Positions 1 through 8,637 of a stretch of DNA of 64,000 bases are shown here, piece after piece. How positions within the stretch are numbered: the first letter of the stretch is position 1; each line of letters begins with the position of its first letter. The position numbers and the translations under genes were made by a program. Under the pieces are notes generated by a model. That model ran no database searches. It was not told the DNA's origin and worked only from the letters and a program-made list of their open reading frames with translations. Source of the stretch: CALMBW01 sp963779645. GTDB taxonomy: Bacteria > Actinomycetota > CADDZG01 > WHSQ01. The DNA lies in contig CAVZYX010000005.1 in assembly GCA_963779645.1 (NCBI GenBank), positions 620,001-684,000 of the forward strand, in the 5' to 3' direction.

Positions 1-266
1 GCGGGGCCTTGCGGTCCGACGGGTCCCGGTGGACCCTGTGGACCCGCTGGTCCCTGGGAACCGTTGCCTCCGGCCTTGAAGACGATCGGCGCTTCCTCGG
101 TCTTGCATCCGGTCAGATCGATGATGTTGGTCAGTGGGTTAAGCAGACGAACGGTGCCGTCAGATCTATCAACACACGCCGTCGTTGTAGCAGCCTGCGA
201 TACCCCGCTAAATGCGAAGGAGGCGTAGAAAAGAACAACCGCAACTATGAGACCGCGAAGTTTCAT
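1..266 (-). CDS. Secreted protein with collagen-like Gly-X-Y repeats (partial, runs off left edge)
   Basis: Reading the minus strand from an ATG at 266 gives a signal peptide (MKLRGLIVAVVLFYASFAFS, then Ala-rich), a short mature segment with two cysteines (ACVDRS and LTGCKT), and then Gly-X-Y triplets (GSQGPAGPQGPPGPVGPQGP) up to the window edge. A GAGGAGG ribosome site lies about 12 bases before the ATG. Collagen-like triplets form a rigid extracellular triple helix in bacterial surface and spore proteins; that is family knowledge. The function of this protein is unknown. The 3' part is outside the window, so length and any C-terminal domain cannot be judged. Confidence 0.75.
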   Translation of the reverse strand, partial: MKLRGLIVAVVLFYASFAFSGVSQAATTTACVDRSDGTVRLLNPLTNIIDLTGCKTEEAPIVFKAGGNGSQGPAGPQGPPGPVGPQGP

Positions 267-488
267 GCTTGAACCAAGAACCTCCTCAAAAGCCCCTCAA
301 GGACTCAAGCCTGAACCCAAGTTCGTAGCTTCACAAGAGAGGAGACCTACGTAGTTGCACGTAGTTTCAGAGCGACCGGGCGATTTGCCGGCCCTGGGTC
401 GGAATCGATCCGGCATCCCTGGGACCGATGCAGCCTCGACCCTTAGCCCCGAAGCGTTGCCCAAGCCTCTTGGTGGTGTGAAGGCGCC

Positions 489-1663
489 CTAGAAATCGCC
501 GGTGTACTTGATGATGTCGAGGCCGCGGTTGTAGTCGAGTGAGTAGATGATGCGGTCGGTAACCCAGTAGGCCGCACCAGACATCCCGGCCCACGGCATG
601 AAGTAGCCGACCTCTTTGATCTTCCCGTTAGAAGCGACGTCCATGATCCGAACGCCGTGCTCGAAACGGCTGTGGGCGACGATCCCGCCATTCGGAACGT
701 CGGATGCAGCTCGAGCCAGTGCGACGAACATCCGCCCTGGTTCGCGGCCGGCTTACCGTCGATGTAAGTACCGTTCGTCTCATAGTGGCGATCGAGGATC
801 GGACCGATCTTGCCTGTTTTCTTCCAGTCGGAGACATCGAACGTCATCATGTGACCGTTGGTCTTTGCGCCGCAGCGGGCAACGAAGTTCGCCTCGCTAC
901 CAGCGACGAAGATCGAGTCATCGCCACCGTTCGCCCAACGCGCTGAGTGAAGAACGGAAACGTCCGTGATCGGGTCGGAGATGGCCAGCAGTTTGGGGTT
1001 GGCCGGGTTCTTGCGAGCGTCAAGAAGCATCATGGGGTTGCTGGCCGTGAGCACAAGACCGTTGCCAAGGTCCTCTACGTCGTGGCCGCTCTGAGCCGGC
1101 TTCCCGTCGCCCCACTTCGTCTTCAGAAGTTTGGGCTTCGCAGGATTACGGATGTCGATGATCTGTCCGTTCGAGTTGTAGACGTATTTGCAATCGAGGA
1201 TGCAGCTGGATGTGTGCGAGCCTGCACCCGGAAGCGTTCCGATGATGACCGGGTTCGACTTGTCCTCGACATCGATCACATAGAGGGCGTTCGTTCCGAC
1301 ACGAGCCTGTCCGTCGGCCGAAGCAGTCACCTGGTTCGGCACAACGATCACTTTCTCGTTGCCGTCGAGGTCTTCGCGAGAGAGGAGCCACTCCTGCGGC
1401 ATGGGAACGAAACCGGTCAGTTGAGGGTTCTCCGGCGTGGTGATGTCGAAGATCATGACCTTGTTCTGGTCGTTCGCGTAGAAGTAGTCGCCGATCACGC
1501 GGCCCCCGACCCCGTCTTGGGCGATCGGCAGATGCATGATGAACTCGACGTTGTCTGACGTGACGCCACCCGGACCCGGGCCGGCCGGCGAGGGAGTCCC
1601 GGTAGCCACCGGGGCAAGACTCGCGAACAGCATCGTTGCTGCAACTAGGGCTAACTTGCGCAT
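489..1663 (-). CDS. Secreted LVIVD-repeat beta-propeller protein, frameshifted near 688
   Basis: The N-terminus is a signal peptide (MRKLALVAATMLFASLAPVA). The following repeats resemble the LVIVD family (KVMIFDITTPENPQLTGFV, ALYVIDVEDKSNPVIIGTL, QIIDIRNPAKPKLLKTKW), which fold as extracellular beta-propellers of unknown function. The frame that starts at 1663 reads sensibly as far as HWLELHPTF and then turns into Ser/Thr/Arg-rich nonsense to a stop at 443. The neighbouring frame supplies the expected ending (NGGIVAHSRFEHGVRIMDV to GLDIIKYTGDF) and stops at 489. The combined length is one base short of a whole number of codons, so one base is missing near 685-690. This is either a sequencing/assembly error or a recent mutation. 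A GGAGG lies 8 bases before the start. Two paralogues occur at 49174-50619 and 54794-56179. Confidence 0.75.
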
Positions 1664-1778
1664 CTCCTGGGCCTCCGAGCTGGGTGAATTTCTGACTGGT
1701 TCCCATGGAGATTCGCCCCTGTGAGGTGGTTCCCTGCCCCTGCCGATGCCTCATACAGGGCATGGATGTCGAAGCAAA

Positions 1779-1784
1779 TAGGGT
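1779..1784 (+). promoter_or_regulatory. -10 element TAGGGT for a leaderless nitroreductase transcript
   Basis: TAGGGT fits the actinobacterial TANNNT -10 consensus. It ends 6 bases before the ATG at 1791, and no ribosome site is visible. The spacing puts the transcription start at the start codon itself, so a leaderless mRNA is inferred. Confidence 0.5.
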
Positions 1785-1790
1785 CGCCTC

Positions 1791-2312
1791 ATGGAAACTT
1801 GGCACGGGGTCGATTCTCTTCGCGTTGTACGAAACTTCAGTTCCCAACCGATCGCAGATGAACAACTCATGCGGATCGTCCATGCTGGACGGCGCGCCGG
1901 GAGCTCTAAGAACCTCCAGCGGTGGGCCTTCGTATTAGTACGCGATCGCGCTCGGCTGGAAGAACTCTCGAAGGCGGGTCCCTTCGCCGGGCACATCGCA
2001 GGAGCTGCGGCGGCGATCGCTCTCGTCACGCCCGACCCGAAAGCCCCTGACCAGCCCCTATCTGTGATGTGGGATCTAGGTAGGGCCGCACAGAACATGG
2101 TCCTTGCCGCTTGGGATCTCGGGATCGGAAGCGTCCCGGCAACGGTTTACGAGCACGACTTCGTAAAGACGCTGCTCAAGCTCCCCAGCGACCAGCATTG
2201 TGAGTACATCCTGTCGTTCGGTTACCCGGCCGACGACACCGAGCTAAGGGCCGGGAAGCGGGCGGGAGGACGTCTCGGATTGTCTGAGGTTCTTCATCTG
2301 GAAACCTGGTAG
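1791..2312 (+). CDS. Nitroreductase family protein (FMN-dependent)
   Basis: The protein has 173 residues, the usual size of the short nitroreductase-fold enzymes. The N-terminal RVVRNFSSQPIADEQLMRI followed by AGRRAGSSKNLQRWAFVLV matches the R(S)VRxF...AxxxxPSxxNxQPWxFxVV pattern that binds the FMN phosphate. A middle helix (WDLGRAAQNMVLAAWDLGIG) and the ending (LSFGYPADD) also fit the family. Members use NAD(P)H to reduce nitro groups, quinones or flavins; the substrate here cannot be told. It is transcribed divergently from the LVIVD gene at 489-1663 and lies 21 bp before an ABC exporter, with no clear functional link. Confidence 0.85.
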   Translation: METWHGVDSLRVVRNFSSQPIADEQLMRIVHAGRRAGSSKNLQRWAFVLVRDRARLEELSKAGPFAGHIAGAAAAIALVTPDPKAPDQPLSVMWDLGRAAQNMVLAAWDLGIGSVPATVYEHDFVKTLLKLPSDQHCEYILSFGYPADDTELRAGKRAGGRLGLSEVLHLETW

Positions 2313-2333
2313 CGCCAACACGAGGAGATACGT

Positions 2334-3095
2334 ATGTCGTTGAGCACCGGCGAGCGTCCCGCTGCAGGTCTAGGAATCGCAGCGAAAGCGGTCCAAGCTG
2401 TGAAGATCTACGGCTCGGGCGAGACCGCCGTGACCGCGCTCGATCACGTGAATGTCGGATTCGCCGATCGCACATTGACTGCGATCATGGGTCCCTCGGG
2501 CTCTGGCAAATCGACACTCCTGCAATGCCTCGCTGGCCTCGACGATCTCACATCAGGGGAAGTTTTCATCGGTGAAACGAATGTCACCGCTCTGGACGAG
2601 AAACACAGAACCTTGATCCGGCGCGACAAGATCGGATTCATCTTCCAGTCCTACAACCTCGTTCCAACTCTGACGGCCGAAGAGAACGTTCTCTTACCTA
2701 TGGCGCTTGCTCGACGCGATCCGGATAGCGGGTGGGTCGGCAAGCTCGTAGAGACGCTCGGTCTTGGCGATCGCCTTCACCACCATCCAAACGAGCTGTC
2801 CGGCGGACAGCAGCAGCGCGTAGCCGTCGCGCGAGCACTAGCAAGCCGGCCCGAGATCGTCTTCGCCGACGAACCAACAGGAAACCTCGATTCACAGCGA
2901 GGTGGGGAGATCCTGTCGTTCATGCAAACGGCGGTGAGGGAGCTCGAACAGACCATCGTCATGGTGACTCACGATCCAGTTGCCGCCACGTATGCAGATC
3001 GGGTCGTTTTCCTCCAGGACGGGAAGATCGTCGACGAGATGCATGAACCCAACGTCGAAAAGGTCCTCGACCGGATCAAGCTCCTGGAAAGCTAG
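2334..3095 (+). CDS. ABC transporter ATP-binding protein (MacB/LolD type)
   Basis: The 253 residues carry a complete nucleotide-binding domain: Walker A GPSGSGKST near residue 55, Q-loop in FIFQSYNLVPTLTAEENV, signature LSGGQQQRVAVARAL, Walker B IVFADEPTGNLD with the MacB/LolD hallmark TGNLDS, and a switch histidine in VTHD. The family powers FtsX-like permeases that export peptides, lipids or toxins mechanically. The stop codon directly abuts the ATG of the permease at 3096, so the two form one unit. A GAGGAGAT ribosome site precedes the ATG at 2334. Confidence 0.93.
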   Translation: MSLSTGERPAAGLGIAAKAVQAVKIYGSGETAVTALDHVNVGFADRTLTAIMGPSGSGKSTLLQCLAGLDDLTSGEVFIGETNVTALDEKHRTLIRRDKIGFIFQSYNLVPTLTAEENVLLPMALARRDPDSGWVGKLVETLGLGDRLHHHPNELSGGQQQRVAVARALASRPEIVFADEPTGNLDSQRGGEILSFMQTAVRELEQTIVMVTHDPVAATYADRVVFLQDGKIVDEMHEPNVEKVLDRIKLLES

Positions 3096-5634
3096 ATGTT
3101 CAAGGCAACCATCAGCAGTCTTCTAGCTCACAAGCTTCGGTTGATGCTGACCGGCCTTGCCATCGTTCTAGGCGTTGGATTCATCTCGGGCACCTATGTA
3201 CTCACCGACACGATGAATGCAGCGTTCGACAAGCTCTTCGACGACACTTCGCAAGGCATAGATGTCTTCGTCCGAGACGGCAGCGAGTTCGAAGCTCAGT
3301 TCGGGGGCAGCCGTCAACCGATCGATGAAGCCGTGCTCGGGGTTGTTGAGAGCGTCGAAGGTGTCGAGGTAGCCGCAGGCTCGGTCTCGGGATATGCCCA
3401 ACTGATCGACAAGGAGGGCGAGGCGATCACCCCAGGTGGAGCCCCCACGTTGGGCTTCAGCTGGACGCCGGATCCACTCAACCCCATGCGGCTGCGCGAC
3501 GGCGCTCCGCCCGTCGGGCAGTCAGAGGTGGTCATAGATTCGAGCACCGCTGCGGATCACGGCTTCGAAGTTGGTGACACGGTCAAAGTCATCACCTTGG
3601 AGGCGCCTCGCGAGTTCACCGTCGCCGGCATCGCCAGTTTCGGAGATGAAGACAGTCTCGGCGGCGCCACCATCGCCCTCTTCGATACTCCAACCTCTCA
3701 GGCCCTGTTCGACAAGGAGGGAAAGTTCGACGCGGTAGAGGCAGCCGGCGTTGAAGGGATCAGTGAGGTAGAGCTTCGCAACAACATCGAGAACGCGCTG
3801 CCTGACGGTCTCGAAGCGACGACTGCAACCGACGTCTCGGACGAACAATCCGAGGCGATCCAAAAGGGTCTCGGCTTCTTCAACACTGCTCTCTTGGTGT
3901 TCGCAAGCGTTGCCCTGTTCGTGGGAGCCTTCTTGATCTTCAACACGTTTTCGATAACGGTTGCTCAGCGCACCCGAGAGTTCGGGCTCCTCAGAGCTCT
4001 CGGTGCAAGCGGAAGGCAAGTCATGGGCTCGATCGTGATCGAGGCCGTGATCGTTGGCCTTTTCGCGGCGATCGTCGGCATCGGGGCCGGGCTACTCATC
4101 GCGATGGGTCTTAAGGCGTTGCTTGCGGCCTTCGGGCTCGATCTTCCACAGGCTGGACTCCAGCTCCAACCACGAACCATCATCGTTTCGCTGATCGTCG
4201 GTGTCGTCGTCACGGTTCTGTCGGCGATCCTTCCTGCTCGACGTGCCTCTCGGATCTCTCCGATGGAAGCTCTGCGCGAGGGAGCACCCACGATCTACCG
4301 CCCATCTCGAGCGCGGCTGATCTTCGGGAGCTTGGTGACCGTGACAGGCATCGCCCTCCTCCTCACCGGACTCTTCGCTGAAGTGAACCAGGAGATCTCC
4401 TACGTGGGCGGTGGACTTGCCGTCATCTTCTTGGGAGTATCTGCTCTGGCACCCGTGTTCGCGCGGCCCATGGCGGATGTACTAGGCGCTCCGATCCGAA
4501 GAGTGTTCGGCATGACCGGTCGATTGGCTCAACAGAATGCAACGCGTAACCCAAGGCGAACCGCTTCAACCGCGGCCGCCCTGATGATCGGGCTTGCTCT
4601 CGTCGGCTTCGTCAGCATCTTTGCCGCATCGACCAAGGCATCGATCAACAGAACCCTCGATGAAGCGATGCGCGCCGACTTCGTGATCCAGAGCACATCA
4701 TTCACAAGTCAGGTGATCAGCCCGAGGCTCTCAGAGGACCTTCGCGAGAGGGCTGAGATCTCCGCCGTTACGCCATTCCGGTTCGCCGAGTTCCGTCATG
4801 GCAAGGACACCTTCTTCTTATCCGCCACTGACCCGGCCACCCTTCCCCAGACCGCCGAGATCGGGGTGGTGGACGGTGACCTGGCAGGTCTTCAAGAGGG
4901 AGGCGTATTCCTCTACGACCAGACGGCGGAGGGGCTGGGTCTAGGGGTCGGCGATGCGATACGAGATGGTGTTCGCCGCCACCGGGGAGAAACAACTTGA
5001 GGTTGCCGGACTCTTCGATGACAAGACGTTCGTCGGCACCGACTACCTGATCTCGATCGCGACGTACGACGAGAACCTCCCCGACAAGATCGACAACAAC
5101 ATCCTCGTCAAAGCCGCCGACACCGTCTCCCTCGACGAGGCTCGTCGCGCGGTCGAACAGGTAGCCGTCGACTATCCGAACGTTGAGGTCGAGAACCAAG
5201 CTGAGGCGAAGGAGACGTATGCCGATCAGATCGATCAGCTGCTCGGGCTCGTGACCGCACTGCTCGCACTGGCACTGGTGATCGCGCTACTGGGCATCAC
5301 CAACACCCTGGCCTTGTCCGTCTACGAAAGAACGCGTGAGCTGGGTCTCTTGCGTGCGGTAGGGATGGCGCGCAAGCAGATGCGATCGATGATCCGCTGG
5401 GAAGCCGTGATCATCGTCCTCATCGGCGGGATCCTCGGACTCGGCTTGGGGGTGTTCTTCGGTTGGGCGATCGTCAGGTCGCTCGAGAGCGAGGGGATCA
5501 CTGACTTCGCGATCCCCGGCGGTCAACTCGCCGTCTATCTTCTGCTCGCCGTTCTAGCCGGCGTACTGGCGGCGATCCCTCCAGCGAGACGAGCCGCAAG
5601 GCTGAACATCCTGGAGGCGATCGCCACCGAGTAA
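3096..5634 (+). CDS. FtsX-like ABC permease (two FtsX domains), frameshifted near 4955
   Basis: The 5' frame begins MFKATISSLLAHKLRLMLT with one membrane anchor, then a large extracellular MacB-like domain, a first FtsX membrane domain (FNTFSITVAQRTREFGLLRA, about residues 265-400) and a second extracellular part. It derails after LGLGVGDAI and stops at 5000. The next frame resumes directly with YEMVFAATGEKQLEVAG and runs through the second FtsX domain (NTLALSVYERTRELGLLRAV, ILEAIATE) to 5634. The combined length has one base too many, which points to a one-base insertion (or two-base loss) around 4950-4963. The protein would be about 845 residues, as usual for duplicated FtsX permeases. It is the partner of the ATPase at 2334-3095. 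Either the transporter is newly broken or the sequence has an error. Confidence 0.85.
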
Positions 5635-5642
5635 AGGCGGGC

Positions 5643-6455
5643 CTAAGCGTCGGGGGATCCGAGGGGGCCGAGGCCCGCAGAGGGAGGTGCTTGATCGATC
5701 TTGATCAGTTCCTCGCGGCCGCCGCCTCCGGAGATGCCCAACGCCAGGACCAAGCCGACGCCCGGCGCGAAGAGCTTGAACTCGAGAACGTTCGGTTCGA
5801 GAGCGATCGTGTCCTTCGTCATCACGACGTCGTCGAAGTGACCGTAGGGAACATCGGCCATCTCTTCGGTGCTTAGTACCTCGCCGTTGTCCTCTGCGTG
5901 TCCTTCGTAGTACTCCTGGCGATACTTCATTCCATCTTGCGGGTCTGCCGGCATGACGATCCCGGGCATGGCACCGTCGACACCCGCCTCCCAGGAACCT
6001 TCTTTGGTAGTGATCTCGCCGTTGGAGAACTCGGCCGTGTCCTCGCCCATGTACCAAACGTTGCCTTCGGCATCCTGTGCGTACCAGTCGAAGGTGTCCT
6101 CGATCAGTTCACCATCCTCGACAACCGTGTCGCGTACGACACGCGCCGTTATGCCGTTGGCGAGCATCTTGGTCTCTGTCGTCACGGTAACGACTACCTC
6201 GAGCTCTTTTCCTTCTTCATCGATCTCCCGGAAGGTCCAACGCGTCCCAGGCTCGAGAGGGAAGTAAGGATTGTCGATCTCGGTCGTGAAACCGGCGGGG
6301 TCAAGCTCGATCGGATCGTCTCCCTGAGGGAGGTCAAACCCTTCAGAGACGGATCGAGCGGACGGTGAAGCCGTGGGTTCATCGCTACACGCAACTAGCG
6401 AGAGCCCGAGCATGAATGCCAGTGCAGCCGTGCCCAAGTTCCGTGCCTTAGTCAT
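5643..6455 (-). CDS. Lipoprotein of unknown function with NPYFPLEPGT motif
   Basis: The protein has 270 residues and a lipoprotein signal peptide (lipobox LVAC at about residue 23), so it should be anchored to the outer face of the membrane. The mature part starts acidic and Ser/Pro-rich, then has a domain opening with NPYFPLEPGTRWTFREIDEE and continuing as beta-rich sequence (VVTVTTETKMLANGITARVV, DTFDWYAQDAEGNVWYMGED). I recognise this motif from uncharacterised actinobacterial secreted proteins but know no function. It converges with the MacB-type permease, only 8 bp apart. Confidence 0.75.
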   Translation of the reverse strand: MTKARNLGTAALAFMLGLSLVACSDEPTASPSARSVSEGFDLPQGDDPIELDPAGFTTEIDNPYFPLEPGTRWTFREIDEEGKELEVVVTVTTETKMLANGITARVVRDTVVEDGELIEDTFDWYAQDAEGNVWYMGEDTAEFSNGEITTKEGSWEAGVDGAMPGIVMPADPQDGMKYRQEYYEGHAEDNGEVLSTEEMADVPYGHFDDVVMTKDTIALEPNVLEFKLFAPGVGLVLALGISGGGGREELIKIDQAPPSAGLGPLGSPDA

Positions 6456-6533
6456 GATCGCAGCCTTCCCTGAAGTCTGATCGTCGGTTCAAAGGAAGCA
6501 TCGCTCGGGTGGGCTGAAACCCACCTGAAAGTA

Positions 6534-6559
6534 GAAAGGACTCCTCTCGGAGCCCTTTC
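6534..6559 (-). terminator. Hairpin terminator after the DrrAB-type exporter
   Basis: GAAAGG-CTCC pairs with GGAG-CCTTTC around a 4-base loop, with one opposed mismatch. On the minus strand it lies 20 bp after the permease stop and is followed by a TTTC/ACTTT stretch. A second short hairpin (GGTGGG/CCCACC, 6508-6525) follows before the next gene. Confidence 0.6.
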
Positions 6560-6579
6560 TCAGATCCACTAGTTGGAGG

Positions 6580-7386
6580 TCACTGTGCTCGAGCAGCGGC
6601 CTTGCTGTACTGCCGTACCGACAACGGGACGAACACCAGGAGGATGATCGCCACCCAGATAAGTGTGTAGATGACGGGGTTGGCCAACGACCACGCATCT
6701 GGAGTCGGGATGGTCCCCGTGTTCCCAAACGCCTCCCGTGCCGCTTGGGCAACCGACGAAACCGGGTTCCATTCTGCGAAGGTTTGCAAGGGTCCCGGCA
6801 GGTTGCCTTCGAACACAAAGGCATTCGAGACGAACGTCATGGGAAAGATGAACATGAACGACGCGTTGTTCACGACTTCGACGCTCGACACTTTGAGTCC
6901 GACGTAGGCCATGATCCACGAGACGGCGTACGCGAACAGCAACAACAGGAGAAATCCAGTCATCGCATCCAGGATCCCGGTTTTGATACGCCACCCCACC
7001 AGTAATCCGGTGATCGCCATGACGACGATCGAGATCCCGTTGTAGACGATGTCGCTACCCGTGCGGCCGATGAGCAGGGCCGATCGCGCCATCGGTAAAG
7101 ACCGGAACCGATCGATGATGCCTTTCGTCATGTCCTCGGCGAGCCCGGCTCCGGTGAACGTAGAGCCGAAAACCACGGTCTGAACGAAGATGCCCGCGAT
7201 CAAGAACTCCTTGTAGCTCATGCCGGGAATCTCGATCGAACTGCCGAACACATACGCGAACAACACCACAAACATGATCGGCGACATGGTGATCCAGATA
7301 AGGATCTCTGGAACGCGCTTGATCTTGATCAAGTTCCTTTTCGCGACGACCGCGCCGTCCGCCAGCGCAAACGCTAGTTGTTTCAT
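6580..7386 (-). CDS. ABC-2 type permease (DrrB-like)
   Basis: The 268-residue membrane protein has six predicted helices. It starts in the cytoplasm (LIKIKRVPEILIWITMSPIM) and carries the ABC-2 features GAGLAEDMTKGIIDRFRSLP and a late TFVSNAFVFEGNLPGPLQTF segment, as in DrrB. DrrB-type subunits form the channel of small-molecule or lipid exporters. Its start overlaps the stop of the ATPase gene by 4 bases (ATGA), so the two are translationally coupled. The exported substrate is unknown. Confidence 0.88.
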   Translation of the reverse strand: MKQLAFALADGAVVAKRNLIKIKRVPEILIWITMSPIMFVVLFAYVFGSSIEIPGMSYKEFLIAGIFVQTVVFGSTFTGAGLAEDMTKGIIDRFRSLPMARSALLIGRTGSDIVYNGISIVVMAITGLLVGWRIKTGILDAMTGFLLLLLFAYAVSWIMAYVGLKVSSVEVVNNASFMFIFPMTFVSNAFVFEGNLPGPLQTFAEWNPVSSVAQAAREAFGNTGTIPTPDAWSLANPVIYTLIWVAIILLVFVPLSVRQYSKAAARAQ

Positions 7387-8396
7387 CGAACGGCCTCCTT
7401 CTCTCTCGCGTCGTCCTTAGTCTTCTTCTTGCTAGCCGTCTCCGCCTCTGCCTCTTCCTCAGCCTCTTCAGCTGAGTGACCGGTCAGCGACAGGAACACA
7501 TCGTCCAAAGTCGGCCTACGAAGTCCGACATCGACGGCGCGGATGTTTGCATCTGCTAGACGCTGAAGAACCTGCCTCAGTGTTTCGGTACCTCCGCTGA
7601 CGGCCGCCGTCAGAGTGCGGGTCTGCTCGTCGATCTGAACCTCACCGACCGCAAGTCCCGCAAGGATCGTTCGAGCCGGGTGCAGGTCCGCGGCGTCCGC
7701 GAGAACCGTTTCGATGCGCTCGCCGCCGATCTGAGTCTTCAGCTGGTCGGCGGTACCTTGAGCGATCTTCTTTCCCCTGTCGATAACGACGATGTCGTCA
7801 CAGAGCTTGTCGGCTTCCTCCATGTACTGAGTGGTGAGAAGGACCGTGGAACCTTCGCGCACGAGGCTCTGGATCGTCTCCCACATCTGCGCACGGCTAC
7901 GAGGGTCAAGTCCGGTCGTGGGCTCGTCTAAGAACACAACCTCGGGCTCGGCGACGAGAGCCGCTGCTAGGTCGAGGCGTCTGCGCATACCGCCGGAGTA
8001 CGTTTTCGCAGGACGGTTGCCAGCCTCAACCAGATCGAACTGCTCAACGAGCGCGAGCGCTCGATCGTGGGCCCTCTTCTTACCAAGGTGGTAGAGGCGC
8101 CCCACCATCTCGAGGTTCTCGTAGCCCGTCAGATACTCATCGACCGCCGCGTTCTGGCCGGATAGCCCGATGCGCTCGCGCACCTTGCTCGGCTCGGCCC
8201 TCACATCCAAGCCGGCTACCTCAACGGTGCCTTCATCCGGTTCCAGCAATGTCGTAAGGATCCGGACGGCGGTCGTCTTTCCGGCTCCGTTCGGTCCGAG
8301 CAGCCCTAAGACGGTCCCCTTCGGAACCACCAGATCGAGCCCATCAAGCGCAACGACTTTGCCGTAGCGCTTGACCAGGCCCGAGGTTCGAATCAT
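7383..8396 (-). CDS. ABC transporter ATP-binding protein (DrrA-like, daunorubicin-resistance type)
   Basis: The nucleotide-binding domain starts MIRTSGLVKRYGKVVALDGL and has Walker A LLGPNGAGKTTAVRIL, signature YSGGMRRRLDLAAALV, Walker B VVFLDEPTTGLDPRSR and TTQYMEEADKLCDDIVVIDRG, the DrrA hallmark. A DrrA-type C-terminal domain (GVGLRRPTLDDVFLSLTGHS) is followed by a highly charged Glu/Lys tail. I chose the ATG at 8396, with GAGG upstream; a GTG three codons earlier is possible. It pairs with the permease at 6580-7386. DrrAB pumps export hydrophobic drugs or cell-envelope lipids; which one applies here cannot be read. Confidence 0.88.
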   Translation of the reverse strand: MIRTSGLVKRYGKVVALDGLDLVVPKGTVLGLLGPNGAGKTTAVRILTTLLEPDEGTVEVAGLDVRAEPSKVRERIGLSGQNAAVDEYLTGYENLEMVGRLYHLGKKRAHDRALALVEQFDLVEAGNRPAKTYSGGMRRRLDLAAALVAEPEVVFLDEPTTGLDPRSRAQMWETIQSLVREGSTVLLTTQYMEEADKLCDDIVVIDRGKKIAQGTADQLKTQIGGERIETVLADAADLHPARTILAGLAVGEVQIDEQTRTLTAAVSGGTETLRQVLQRLADANIRAVDVGLRRPTLDDVFLSLTGHSAEEAEEEAEAETASKKKTKDDAREKEAVR

Positions 8397-8558
8397 GTCA
8401 GCCACTACCTCACCCCTTCCTACCCACGTGATCTCCGGCCGGGCTCCCCTAGGGGGCCCCATGCCGCGTACAAGTCCTAGTACCTACAAGGCCAGCGGCC
8501 CCGCTTTCCTTCCCTCACGAGCTATCTCCACAGGGGTAAGACGGCGCCCCTCGATGGA

Positions 8559-8585
8559 ACTCATCGGTTCCCGCGCGATGAGTTT
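8559..8585. promoter_or_regulatory. 9-bp perfect inverted repeat upstream of the STAS gene
   Basis: AACTCATCG and CGATGAGTT are perfect reverse complements separated by 9 bp, 53 bp before the proposed TTG start at 8638. They lie in the 241-bp gap between the divergent DrrA-like and STAS genes, which otherwise shows nothing I can name. The repeat could be a dimeric repressor site or an mRNA leader hairpin. Confidence 0.35.
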
Positions 8586-8637
8586 CGCCTATCCCAGCGG
8601 TCTCTTACCCACAGCAGAAAGGAAAGGAGATCTGCTG

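Noticed and set aside
947..1558. 203-codon frame on the plus strand
   Set aside because: It is antisense to the LVIVD gene, rich in Val/Arg/Asp as expected from an antisense shadow, and resembles no family.
8371..8637. N-terminal extension of the STAS protein
   Set aside because: The extension is Ser/Pro/Arg-rich without structure, crosses the divergent DrrA-like start and an inverted repeat, while AAAGGAGA sits before the TTG at 8638.
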